DNA from: Argyresthia goedartella
Taxonomy: Eukaryota; Arthropoda; Insecta; Lepidoptera; Argyresthiidae
Length of the DNA stretch: 64,000 nucleotides
Reading direction: 5' to 3'
NCBI GenBank assembly: GCA_949825045.1
Contig: OX463806.1
Coordinates: 42,928,208-42,992,207, forward strand
Part shown: positions 1-9,299 of the stretch, piece by piece
How the letters are laid out: the number at the start of each line of letters is the position of its first letter
Position numbering within the stretch: position 1 is the first letter of the stretch
Made by a program: the position numbers and the translations under genes
Notes under the pieces: model-generated
Database searches by the model: none
Told to the model about the DNA's origin: nothing
What the model saw: the letters and a program-made list of their open reading frames with translations, nothing else

Positions 1-390
1 TTAACTGCGGGTCGAACTCGCACGCAAAGTGTTCCGTGTCATTGTACGAAAAAACTTGAGACTAAAAATATAAACCAAAACAAAATAGGAATCTGGTATA
101 GACACCAGTCCCTACAGACAGCAGATCTAATTTCAAACCAATTGCACCACGCTAAGATATCTAGCAAATTCTTCGATGATATTCGAATGAAGGTGTTTTG
201 GTAATTCGCTATTAAAACTCGCCTCTTGGGGTCCCTCCTTTAATCTTCAAAATCTCGTGTAGTTAATTATTCGTGCCTGTAGCGACAGAAATACAAATTC
301 TGTGAAAATTTCAACTCTCTGCCTATAACGGTATCACGTTGCGAAGGGTTGGTGTGAATAACCCTCGTAACGGAAGCTTAATGAAGAGAA
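1..390 (+). repeat. Diverged copy of the ACGG-type interspersed repeat
   Basis: Begins with a 'gtcgaactcgcacgc...gtgttccg' block and, near 255-330, has 'cgacagaaatacaaattctg' followed by 'aaaatttcaactctctgcc'. The same blocks in the same order occur near 19.9, 22.9, 34.3, 49.6 and 61.2 kb, which defines the family. This copy has lost the ACGG run and the usual end; its left end may lie outside the window. Confidence 0.5.
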
Positions 391-544
391 TTTTGAGAGG
401 AGGTCCTAAAAGAAATGAAAATATAGAGTGAGTCTGATTTAGTTCATACACAAGTTCTTCCAGTTTAGGTGACTATAGAAAAAGCTCTAAACCCTGACCT
501 GACGCCGGGAAAAGTTCTTCGGGCGTAGCTGAAGTCCAGAGACA

Positions 545-606
545 CTGGCAGGCGAAGAAGCAGTAGCAGTTGTCCGGACAACTGCTAAAGCTTCTTCGCC
601 TGCCAG
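545..606. repeat. 62 bp near-perfect palindrome (hairpin)
   Basis: The outer arms 'ctggcaggcgaagaagc' and 'gcttcttcgcctgccag' are exact reverse complements. Inside them 'agcagttgtccggacaactgct' pairs with itself around a central TCCGGA. Only the short agt/aaa bulges break the symmetry. No coding or RNA-gene assignment; it may be the core of a foldback element. Confidence 0.75.
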
Positions 607-965
607 CGGTCAGTCGGCCAACAGTGGCCTGGAGACACCAGCCGGCAGTAGGGCAACGTGGGACGTGAAGCACCGGCCAGGAGTCAGCGACGGGCAGTAA
701 GTCCGACGGCCAGACTAGGCCGCGCAGCAATGTGCGGATGACCCGGGTGAGATAGGATGCACAAAAGGGGCTTCTTCCTCTAGCAGGATTCAGGTAGGAT
801 ACACAGCAGGGATAACTTCTTCCAGCAGGGTTCTTCTAGGTTTCCCGGACTAGCTAGAGGAATCTGGCCTCTTGGTAGAGCGCATATTTTGAGAGCAGCC
901 GTAAATTGACCTAGCTTGGTTTTCCAAGTTTAACCTCTTGAATAAAACTGGCTTTAGATAATGTT

Positions 966-1022
966 ACTTTTCCGTTATCGGTTTTAAATTTTATTACCAT
1001 GGCATAAGGTTCAAAATCGGGA
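966..1022 (+). repeat. Interspersed repeat fragment ('ggcataaggttcaaaat' family)
   Basis: The block 'ttttattaccatggcata' followed by 'aggttcaaaatcg' recurs, with substitutions, near 33.9, 58.35 and 61.9 kb. Only the core is present here. No ORF or terminal structure seen. Confidence 0.5.
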
Positions 1023-1384
1023 ATACTGTTCCAAACTTCAAAAATCCATCCAATGTTCCAAACTTCAAACATGTTTTGTGCTTATGAATTTCATGTTATT
1101 CAACCCTAAGGGCCAGCAAGAGCCATAGATAAAGACTATATGAAGCGTATAAAAAACACAGATCAAATGAAATAGAATGTTGTCAAAAACTAGTGCTGTG
1201 AAAGATGTAAACATTCATGTAAACATTCATGAAAGATGTATTCATACGAACAAAGCTGGAAATCAAGTCCATTTCGGGAGTCGTTTGCAAAGCTGGACTT
1301 TTTATCAGAAGACATTACTTGAGTGCAAAGTTCAGGTCCCTTAAAACATGAAAAGGATATCACACCAATTTTCATATCCTGTCT
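1023..1384. other. Unassigned stretch
   Basis: No protein similarity recognised on either strand. The only local structure is a 12 bp direct duplication ('gtaaacattcat') near 1208-1231. Confidence 0.4.
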
Positions 1385-1552
1385 GAATTTGGTGAGTAAT
1401 TTTATGGTACAGCGGTTAGTGTAGCGAAAACCCTACAACGGTTCATGAGATGCAGCCCGGTGACGGAGAGACGGAAAGACGGACGGACAGTGGAGACTTA
1501 GTAATAGGGTTCCGTTTGACAACCTTTGGGTTCGGAACCCTAAAATCATGTC
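1385..1552 (+). repeat. 3' part of an ACGG-type interspersed repeat
   Basis: Shows 'ggttcatgagatgcagcccg', a degenerate ACGG run, 'cttagtaatagggttccg' and the terminal 'cggaaccctaaaa'. This is the same order as the ends of the copies near 23.0 and 34.7 kb. The 5' half is missing. Confidence 0.6.
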
Positions 1553-1973
1553 CTTCATTGCTCTCTACAGTCTTTTTGATTATTTGGGAACTGATTCCAC
1601 AGCACGATACATTTTACATGACTATGATTGAACATATAATATGGCTTAGAGATTTGTTCACATTCCCTTCGCCGTTAAGTTGGATGTCCTGAATCTTTCA
1701 AGTGTCAACAGTTTCCTGTCTCTCGATAACTCAGATGTCAGTCGGAACCCAAATACTCTATGGATATTGTAGTTTATTAGTTTTATAACCAGAGGTAACC
1801 AGCTTCATGACGACCATTACAGGTAATATTCCAGAAAAAGTGTTTCCTAAAATAAACAAAATTCTCATAAAATTAAATAAAAAGTGGTACATACGTGATA
1901 ATAATAAGAATGGGCTATCACACACCTACGAGTTAAAAGCATAAATATAAATATAAAAATTTACTTACATTTG

Positions 1974-2145
1974 TTATGGCCCCACACTAGGAAACCCTGT
2001 GTCGTGGGAATCAGCGACGACACACACATATACACATCCAAGACCTGGGTATTTTTTTCTTACCCCCAGCCAGTGGATCGAACCCGGGACCTCCCGGATG
2101 GTAGGCAGAGCCAAAACCGCTGTGCCGCAGAGGTCGTCAAAAGTG
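1974..2145 (-). mobile_element. tRNA-derived SINE
   Basis: On the minus strand the head contains a Pol III B-box-like block (gtcccgggttcgatcc, 2078-2093), preceded by an A-box-like 'ctctgcggcacagcggtttt'. The 3' part carries 'acacagggtttcctagtg' and 'tggggcc', a core shared with other SINEs in this window. The mispaired tRNA fold and the long 3' body exclude a functional tRNA gene. Confidence 0.7.
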
Positions 2146-2202
2146 TATAGTCGCGATAGAGCTCGATTCATAACTAGACGCTCACTTTGCACTAATGCAT
2201 GA

Positions 2203-2440
2203 ACTGTAAGAAACGGAATTAGCCAAGTTATTTTTGTCTGTTTACATAAGGTTTTAAGTATCTAATCTCCGTTTGTTGGGGCCATCCTTCTCCTACATAC
2301 GCTAGTACCCTCGATAGAATGGGGCCAGATGAGGTTTTCTGTTTAATCTGAGAATAATCTAAAAGAATGCCCTATTCGTGACGAAATGTAGGTATGTTTG
2401 CTTCCGCAAAACATCTTCTCCTACCTCCCTGAGTGTTTTT
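2203..2440. other. Unassigned stretch
   Basis: No recognised coding or repeat content; it separates the SINE from the gypsy remnant. Confidence 0.35.
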
Positions 2441-2442
2441 AT

Positions 2443-2712
2443 TTACCGCGATAGAGCGTCAGCCGTATTAAGAACCGTTCTCAAATACTCAATGTTGATA
2501 TCATAGGCAGATGATGCCCATCTGGGAACTGGGATATCGGTGTTTGGCCTGAATATACTGACAAGGGGTCTGTGGTCGGTCCTCAGTAGAAACTTCAGGC
2601 CGTACAGATACTGATGAAAATCTATAGCAAAGATAATCGACAGTGTCTCTTTGTGTTTCTGACTGTAATGCTTCTCCCTACTTCGAACTCGAGTAAATGC
2701 TGTTCTCTGCAT
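2443..2712 (-). pseudogene. Ty3/gypsy-type RNase H remnant
   Basis: An 89-residue open stretch reads like the RNase H domain of a Ty3/gypsy LTR retrotransposon polyprotein. It has 'REKHYSQKHKE' near residue 11, 'FAIDFHQYLYGLKF' near 28, a TDHRPL motif near 45 (a catalytic Asp in this family) and a terminal ADALSR (the usual NADALSR). Protease, reverse transcriptase, integrase and LTRs are not visible on either side, so this is an isolated fragment. The first Met is unlikely to be a real start. Family assignment is solid from the three motifs; the clade is not resolved. Confidence 0.8.
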
Positions 2713-2963
2713 TATTTGAAGTTGTCAAGTTATTCAGAGAACAGTGTTGAATCTCGATTGAAGATGGGCGCATTAGAATGCAACTCGGCCCAACTAATTG
2801 CGTTTCCTAGTGTACACGTCCAACCACAAATAATTCCCTGTTGCCTTCATGAATTACGAAAACAGTAGTCATTTAATTAACCACTGACGGACTTTGGTCC
2901 GGATGCGTCTTAGAAAAGCTGATGGAGTATAACACTGGACCATGCTTTGCCACTTTGGCTTTT

Positions 2964-3509
2964 CAGAATGAAGCACCGCCTGAAAATCCAGAGCGCCACA
3001 GCGCCACGCCGGCGTTGCACCACACGAGTTTCTCTGGCTCATTATGGCAAATTCACGGCTAAATTACCAGTGGGCCACAGCTTCTGCAGCCACTACCTGA
3101 TTTTGGTATACTTTAACAAACATGATCTTGATTGATATAATAGGTAGACTCTACCAAATTACGGCATTCGTTTACGGTCCTTGCTTATTAGGGAGATCAC
3201 AGCGTTTAGCAAAATGAGTTCAGTACGTGCTTCCAAGTTCCCCTTCATAATTGAACATGACGGGTAGGCAGGAACTATTTCTCGCGCTGCTTATGTTCAG
3301 CACAATCAAGATATGAAAATCTGAGTATCTTCAAGAAGCTTGCATTGCGTGACACACAGGACTAGGTCATGTCCGAGCGTACTTGCAGGCGCTGTACCCC
3401 ACTGGCAATTTAGACGATAAATTTTTCAATATGAGCTAGAAAAACCCGTGTGGTACAACGCCAGCGCAGCACTGTAGCGCTCTGACTTTTCAGGCGGTGC
3501 TACATTCTG
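2964..3509. mobile_element. 546 bp MITE with ~110 bp terminal inverted repeats
   Basis: The left end (CAGAATGAAGCACCGCCTGA...) and the reverse complement of the right end (CAGAATGTAGCACCGCCTGA...) remain alignable for about 110 bases, through 'ccacacgagtttctctggct' and 'taaattaccagtgggc' on the left. The middle (3080-3395) has no recognisable coding sequence. No convincing target-site duplication is visible. A long-TIR, non-coding architecture fits a foldback or MITE-type DNA transposon; the superfamily is unknown. Confidence 0.75.
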
Positions 3510-3603
3510 AATTCTGTGTAGGAAGCAGGAATAATTACCCATCGAAAAAGTATGCGAATCGAACTGTCAGTGACTCTTAGTTAGAAATACATAACGCTCA
3601 TTC

Positions 3604-3639
3604 AAAAAAGTTTCGAGTTAATAAACTCGAAACTTTTTT
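3604..3639. repeat. Perfect 16 bp-arm hairpin
   Basis: Arms 'aaaaaagtttcgagtt' and 'aactcgaaactttttt' are exact reverse complements around a 4-base loop (aata). It stands alone between two unrelated repeats. Confidence 0.8.
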
Positions 3640-3734
3640 CACTCTGGTATTTATTCCTGCTTGAGCCACTCTTTGCAGCTATGTTTTCGATCTCTGTTAG
3701 AACGTCCGTATAATGTATAAGATAAATTACCATT

Positions 3735-3805
3735 CTTGCATGGTCAGCACCGTGATTCGAACCTGTATTTCCTGCGTGAGAAGTGGGTGTGAAACAACTA
3801 GACCA
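3735..3805 (-). mobile_element. tRNA-like SINE head
   Basis: Minus strand reads 'ccgtggtctagttg' (A-box-like) and, about 30 bases on, 'aggttcgaatcacgg' (B box). Spacing fits a tRNA-derived Pol III promoter. The body downstream is not clearly recognisable, so this is a fragment. Confidence 0.55.
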
Positions 3806-4157
3806 CGGATTTTCAGTTTTCTACAATTACACGGATATTCGTGTTATTTCTTGATCTGCAGAATCTCGCAGACAATCTCCCATTCCGAGCCATCTGACAC
3901 GTTCCCCCTAACAAGAATTTAAACGAGAATTTAAACGCGCCTTAGTTATTATACTCCTCCTAAACTGAACCTAAAAGCTTCTGGATTAGAGGAGAGCTTT
4001 GTTCAGCAAAAGGGACCTACTGCGAACTAATGACCCCTACAGATGTTAACAGATTTTAATAAAAGGTCTCGTTGAGTGAAACTCACATTTTGTTGTCTCG
4101 AGGTTACAAATATTACACGGGTGTGAAACAATAAAGGAATAACATAAGTAGAGTACG

Positions 4158-4260
4158 ACGATCTCTGTGGTGATGCTGTTCGAGGTTCTCTTCCCAAGTG
4201 AAAGGTCCCGGGGTCAAATCCCGGCTTCAAAAAAAAAGAAAAAAAAACTTCAGGTCTGCG
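4158..4260 (+). mobile_element. tRNA-like SINE head
   Basis: A-box-like 'tctctgtggtgatgctgttc' and B-box-like 'ggggtcaaatcccgg' are followed by an A-rich run. The arrangement resembles the heads near 2.1 and 36.9 kb ('gacctctgtggca...'). Confidence 0.5.
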
Positions 4261-4454
4261 GTGTTCATATGTGGCGCACCAGCAGTCTCCGCTGGTGAGG
4301 GCGCGGGACAGTCTCAACGCTCTGTTGGCTGCAGCACCACTGACTGATCTGTTTGGTGATGCATGGAGACATATTGTGCTAGATTGTGGCAGGTTCTGCG
4401 AGGAGAATGTGTGAAAGGATTGTGTGATGTTGTAATTTAAACTGATTATATCGA

Positions 4455-5060
4455 AATTTTATCTGACATTGATCTAGTTTTATTTTATTGACATTAATCT
4501 AACTTTATTTTATTGACATTATGTAAGGTGATTTGCAAATTGTATTTTTGATTGTATTGAAATCGACACGGTCTCAAGCGCAAACTTACTAGCTACGAGG
4601 TTAGACTTGAACGTTTTGGAATCGAAACACTTGCAAACAGGCGTAAGATTTGTATCTTCATGAAATTCTTCACTGCGAAATCGACACTTCACTACTATCA
4701 TCATTCAATATAAATACTCGATGTCTAAACACGCGCACTATGAAGAAAATATTTATACATATATTCACGCCTTCTTTAATTAACTTCTGTGTATATACAT
4801 AGTGGGTTTTCAAGTAGAATTAATATCAAAATATTTAAGTTATCTGCATTGTTGTATACCTGTTGTATAGAATTTCATAAATAAATAAATTTTATCTGAC
4901 ATTGATCTTATTTTATTTTATTGACATTATTCTAATTTTATTTTATTGACATTATGCTAATTGTATTTTTATTATGATTTTATATGTGCTGTGTATAACG
5001 CTTTGGATTGTTATCTGTAAAGTTGTACACTAAGATGGAATTAATCAATAAATTAAATAA
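4455..5060 (+). repeat. Direct repeat pair and A-rich retroposon-like tail
   Basis: The block 'ttatctgacattgatct' plus two rounds of 'ttttattttattgacatta' occurs at 4455-4525 and again at 4880-4958, about 425 bp apart. The second copy is followed by unique sequence and 'aataaattaaataaataaa' (5045-5064), as at the 3' end of a LINE. A short duplication within a retroposon 3' UTR is the simplest reading; LTRs are unlikely because the copies are short and have no LTR termini. Confidence 0.35.
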
Positions 5061-5063
5061 ATA

Positions 5064-5170
5064 AATGTGTGTGACGTCGTACTTTCTGGTGCTCATGGCA
5101 CAGGGTATCCTAGTGTGGGGCCAGAAGAAATGTATGGGCCTGGGTATAAATGTTAAGTTTATGTCTAGAT
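5064..5170 (+). mobile_element. SINE 3'-body fragment
   Basis: Contains 'gtgtgacgtcgtactttctg' and 'cacagggtatcctagtg', then 'tggggccagaag'. The same 3' module is seen near 57.55 kb, and the core is also in the SINEs near 2.0, 7.6, 11.4, 51.85 and 55.9 kb. No tRNA-like head is present. Confidence 0.5.
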
Positions 5171-5254
5171 ATGCGAATTTAACAATAAACAAACAGTCAG
5201 GCCATTTCTCCGGAAGGTATAGGCACAGTAGTGCCCAAGTTTATTGAAAAACTG

Positions 5255-5345
5255 GTTATTCAATACTCCGTTTTGCGTGATAGAGGGCTTGCCCATAACC
5301 GCAGATATTGAGATAAGACTGTTTTTTCACGGTGTTTTCTTTCCA
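5255..5345 (+). repeat. Interspersed repeat fragment ('caatactccgttttgcgtga' family)
   Basis: Reads 'caatactccgttttgcgtga', then 'ccgcagatattgag' and a 'cacggtgttttctttcc' end. Related copies lie near 20.5 (minus), 26.15 and 62.05 kb. No coding content. Confidence 0.5.
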
Positions 5346-5841
5346 TCACCGGCCTTTATCGAAAATAAAGATAAATCTTGTCACAATCAAACAGATTTTC
5401 ACCAAAAAATAACCAATAACTAACATCACTTTTAAAAATCTTATTTTTAGGGTTCATTATCCATTCAAATAATGAAAATTGCCTATGATGATAATTTCGT
5501 AAAAATTATTGCATGTACATATATTATTAAACTAGCTTTTGCCCGCGGCTTCGCCCGCATTATTTTTGTTTTTGTAGTCAATATATTTCGAACCAATTGT
5601 AAATTTCTAAAACTGAGGATAATATTTTTAGGTTGCTTTTTACAGTTCTTAAGACTTTTTCTTTTTGAATTATATACTTAAATTACCTCTTTTTATACTT
5701 CATTAGAGGTTCTGCCCTCAGATGTTAATACGACCAGGCGAAACTGGCCGTGCGAAAAGCAGTCTCCCCTAAGATCAATTCCTGCTGTTTTCAGTGACTG
5801 ACCCTAAGACTTATTAATCGTCATTGCGAAACAGACCTTAA

Positions 5842-6313
5842 GGGCTGAACAAGGGCCAATGGCATTGAGAATTAGACAAAGAAAACAAATACCCGTCTCA
5901 TCGCGTCGAAGCAGGCATGCTCCCGCGCAAAGCCCCGCGGGGCAGCCCGAGTTCCGAGACCAAGAAAATTATAGAAAATATTACTAAACTCCTGTAATAA
6001 TAATATTAAAAATAAAATAAAACAACAAAAAAAATACTTTTTTACCTATTTTTGCGTGTAAGTTTCATATAGGAAACTGATTTAGTCTCCGAGCGCTTGT
6101 TCATTTAGTTGAATAATAATGCATTGCGAAAAATATTTTTAAGTATTTAATATAACAGATATACGGTTATTTTAAAAGACCATTCTTATCTCTAATAGAC
6201 CTTTTATAAAACATATGTATCCTACATTTTTATATTGTCTAGTTTAGCGTAGAATTTAAGCTAAAGATGCATTTCTTTGTTCGCGTCCCCTGGCGCTGGC
6301 CATATTTAATCCC
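5842..6313 (-). mobile_element. Unclassified 472 bp element flanked by TTAA
   Basis: It is flanked by TTAA at 5838-5841 and 6314-6317 and interrupts the Helitron helicase exactly between the codons for the '..VP' and 'LKVCFAMT' blocks. A second copy with the same termini, in different flanking DNA, lies at 35527-35986. On the minus strand it starts GGGATTAAATATGGCC and ends GGCCCTTGTTCAGCCC. The two ends form an imperfect 18 bp inverted repeat (12 matches). No ORF of note. TTAA duplication recalls piggyBac, but the termini are GGG...CCC rather than piggyBac's CCC...GGG. Confidence 0.8.
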
Positions 6314-7526
6314 TTAAGAGGGAACTGTAGTTTTTTTTAACTCAAATGGGTACTCCGACGGTATAAGTGGTAGCCGCGGTATATACACAGATTGACCTCG
6401 AGCACAGCAAGTAAATACAATAGCCTCTACCACGTTTTTATGTAAGGCTCTCACGCGTAACCTGGTCTCATTACACAACTTAGGTGGATTGAGATTTCGC
6501 AATATCATGACTGGAGCACCCACTTTGAAGATAAGTGTGTGAGACGGTAGACCAGGTGGGTTGAGCGCATTTAGGAACTCCACAGCATCATCTGTTTCTA
6601 TTACAGTATCAACAGACTTGTACTGGTATTCTGCACCTTCGAATGACTTCAAGAAAATGTCGTTATGACGGAAGCCTGATCGTTTTAGGAGACAGAAACG
6701 CACGTTCGCACACCCACTCCATGGATTTTCTGTGTATTATTCGGTATTGGGGCTAGTAGGTCGTCAACAGTTGACACAGTTGAGGCTAGAGTTGGTGGAA
6801 TTGTAATCATGTCTTCACTTTCCGGATATGCTCCATTTTCTATATTAAGGAGGAGATCGAAGAATTATCCAGCGCACAAATCGTCCTTCAAGTGCACCCG
6901 CATGTTTTTCTTAAGGTCTAACATTTGACGCCTTAATAAAAGCTTGAACTTCGTCAGCTCGGGTTCTCCTCGGCACTACCGGCAGAGTCTGACGGAAGTC
7001 TCCAACTAACAACATGGTGACTCCACCTATCATGTTGTCGTTTCCTCTTGTCTTTAAGAGTTCTGTTTAGTGCTTCGAAACCCTTTATGTGCCATTTTGC
7101 ATTCTTCCCAAAATATAAGGTTACAATCGCGCAGTACTTGGGCCATATTACTCCTTTGAATAGTTGCATAGTAGAGTTTCGACATGAATAATATTTAGCG
7201 ACAGCTTAGAGGCAGCGTGAGCTACGGTTACTCATTACTTTTGCCAATAGCAAATTGATAAGGACGGTTTTTCCTGTTCCACCAGGAGCATCCAAGAAAA
7301 AGAGTTGCCCAATTCTTTTATCAATATTGCCAAGGATCTGTGATAAATGTAAAGCGGTTCATCTGTCAGTAACTCTTCATTATATGACACCATCTTTCCC
7401 AGGGCGTAAGGATCACAATTGGTATCACTCAGATATTCTTGATTACCCAAAGTTGCTGCAGATCTTTTTGTCTGAGGCAATCCGTATTGTGCCAAGTTTT
7501 GTCCTGCTTATGCTAATAGGTACTGC

Positions 7527-7710
7527 ATGTTTGTTTGATGAGAACGGATGTTTGTACCCTAGTCATGGTTGTTTATCTATCTAAGTATAATATTTATCTA
7601 TATAAGTATGTGTATCGTTGTCTAGTACCCAAGATACAGGGAATCCTAGTTTGGGGCTAGATCAATGTGTGTAAATGGTGTCCAAGGTATTATTATTATT
7701 ATTATTATTA
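7527..7710 (+). mobile_element. 5'-truncated SINE inside the Helitron helicase
   Basis: Matches the bodies of the SINEs at 11271 and (inverted) 55866: 'gtttgatgagaacggatg', 'ccaagatacagggaatccta', 'tcaatgtgtgtaaatggtgt', then an (ATT)n tail at 7688-7710. The tRNA-like head is absent, consistent with incomplete reverse transcription. It separates 'EIYNRCLILIED' from 'GQNLAQYGLPQ' of the helicase on the opposite strand. Confidence 0.85.
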
Positions 7711-8370
7711 TCCTCGATCAATATCAAGCATCTGTTGTAGATCTCATCTATGAGCAGCTGCGCACTATCTTGCAACTTTTTTTTCAAGTTGCCGTTTGAT
7801 GTCGTCCGAGAGAGAGAGAGAGTCTTTGTATTTCTCCCAAAGGCTTAAAGGATCAGAGAATTGACATAAAACTGTCATTATTGTAAATATATCTCGCGAG
7901 AATCGCACATTACAGCTTCATCTAAAGTACTGTCCCAATGCTTGTAGTCTTCTAGCACTCCAAGGGACTTGCATGCAGACTGAAATGTTAGATGGAGATT
8001 ACCATTCACAGTCTTCAAGCCTTCAAAGCTTTTGGAACTCCATGGAGCAGCAGGCGAAGGTGGTAGCTCGGTGTTGTTTGAAGGAATCGTGTAGTTCCTA
8101 CCTAGAGCGTGCTCTTTTTTCACTCCTGGCCAGTCCTCCACAACTTTCCCCTTATTTCTTCTAGATTTTAATTGTTGTTCCAGAAAAAGTAGGAAGGAAC
8201 CTCAGAGTACAACAGCGTATTAGCAAAATTGTCCGTTTTGCAGATTTAAAAAAAACTAATAGCCTTGTCTGAGGTGGGCTGTTAATTTTATCTGACAGGT
8301 TATTAGAGGTGAAGTATACACGCTGACCGTTTTCAAGATGAACAGCAAGATGTAAGACAGGGGGAACCTT

Positions 8371-8794
8371 TCATGAATGGGAAAGGTTAAGATCCTCCAA
8401 ACTGCTTCGGAATTGCTTATGTACCGGTCGCTTTTGTACAGCTGCTCTTTTTATACCAGGGTGAGTCTGACGGTACCTAGCGACAACTTCTCTATTAAAA
8501 TCAGGATGAATTTGCTGGTATCTGGCCACAGCGGCACGGTGTATTGCTGGGGGTTTTTTGCACATACTTCTTAGAAGCGTTTTTAAGTTGTTGCTTTCGA
8601 GTAGCGTCGGTGCACATGGCACGACGTTTTTTACGTCGAACGGTAAGATATAATGAGTCTCGATCTGGTGCTGATAGGGACGTTGGGATAGTAGGCACAT
8701 CACTTCTTCTCTTAGTAATCTTCTTGGTGACTACAGGGAGAAGCATTAAGGAGAGTCGGGCTAGGACATTGTCGCGGTCAATCAAATCAATCAA
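8371..8794 (-). pseudogene. N-terminal repeat region of the Helitron protein
   Basis: Two overlapping frames contain a short basic repeat: 'AVARYQQIHPDFNRE', 'VVARYRQTHPGIKRA', and upstream 'KRRAMCTDATRKQQLKNA'. Helitron proteins often begin with such low-complexity, Arg/Gln-rich repeats ahead of the Rep domain. The stretch runs straight into 'PPVLHLAVHLENGQ' at about 8345 without any Rep motif, marking an internal deletion. Frameshifts are present. Assignment rests mainly on position. Confidence 0.55.
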
Positions 8795-9299
8795 TCAAAA
8801 ACCCACGGAAAGAGTTGCCCTGCCGCTTTGAGCTCACATAAACTACCATAAGTTAAAGGGCGTGATATGTTATTGCAGTATTCAGTCCCCTTATTGCTTG
8901 TCTACATTATAAATTAAACCTCTATGCGAACATTCAGCTTTCTAAGTTGCAGGGTTTGGGCTGGGCTTTGATGGTCAGTCAGTGAGTCAGGCTTTCTCTT
9001 TTTATATATAGAGATGTAAAGTGTATGTAGTATATATCGGTTCTTATTTTGTATTTATTGTCTGTATTTTATAGGTATTTAATTTATTCCCAGGCATTTT
9101 ATTTATACTAGTTATTGTACAATATATACTCTTATATACAATATACTCTTATATATATAAATGTATATACTCTTTTATGATACTATTTCAATTAATGCCT
9201 TGGCTTGCTGGAATAAATTTATTTTTGGAGATAAGTTCGCCTTTTTTCATGCATTTTCTTTTAATGTAACCGCTAAAATATTTGTGTGCAATAAAGAAT

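Larger units (their letters stand above)
5695..8345 (-). pseudogene. Helitron Pif1-like helicase, degraded
   Basis: Read from 8345 downwards, successive fragments match the helicase part of Helitron transposases. In order: 'HLAVHLENGQRVYF'; 'PGVKKEHALGRNYTIP' (near 8100); 'SFEGLKTVNG...LGVLEDYKHWDSTLDEA' (8060-7920); 'QYGLPQTKRSAATLGNQEYL' (near 7470); 'LLTDEPLY'; a Walker A region (APGGTGKT-like, near 7280); 'KGFEALNRTLKDKR' (near 7080); 'NMRVHLKDDL' (near 6890); 'GAPVMILRNLNPPKLCNETR' (near 6500); 'IPRLPLIPSEYPFELKK' (near 6340); and 'CFAMTINKS*GQSLKTAGID' (near 5800). The frame changes several times, one conserved Gln is a stop, and two mobile elements interrupt it. In an intact element the protein would unwind the transposon DNA during rolling-circle transposition. 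Confidence 0.85.
5532..9014 (-). mobile_element. Helitron, internally deleted, about 3.5 kb
   Basis: On the minus strand the 3' end is a hairpin-forming 'gcgggcgaagccgcgggc' followed by AAAAGCTAG and a T (5531), the canonical Helitron CTRR end and AT insertion site. The 5' end is TCTCTATATATAAAAAG with 'actcactgactgaccatca' just inside, preceded by A. Between them lie pieces of a Helitron helicase in the expected order and N-terminal repeats. The HUH (Rep) endonuclease region is missing: N-terminal repeats (8371-8794) join directly to post-Rep sequence at about 8345. Two later insertions are nested inside: a SINE (7527-7710) and a TTAA-flanked element (5842-6313). It cannot move by itself. 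Confidence 0.85.

Noticed and set aside
5842..6313. Helitron helicase intron rather than a mobile element
   Set aside because: An independent copy with the same borders and TTAA on both sides lies in unrelated DNA at 35527-35986.
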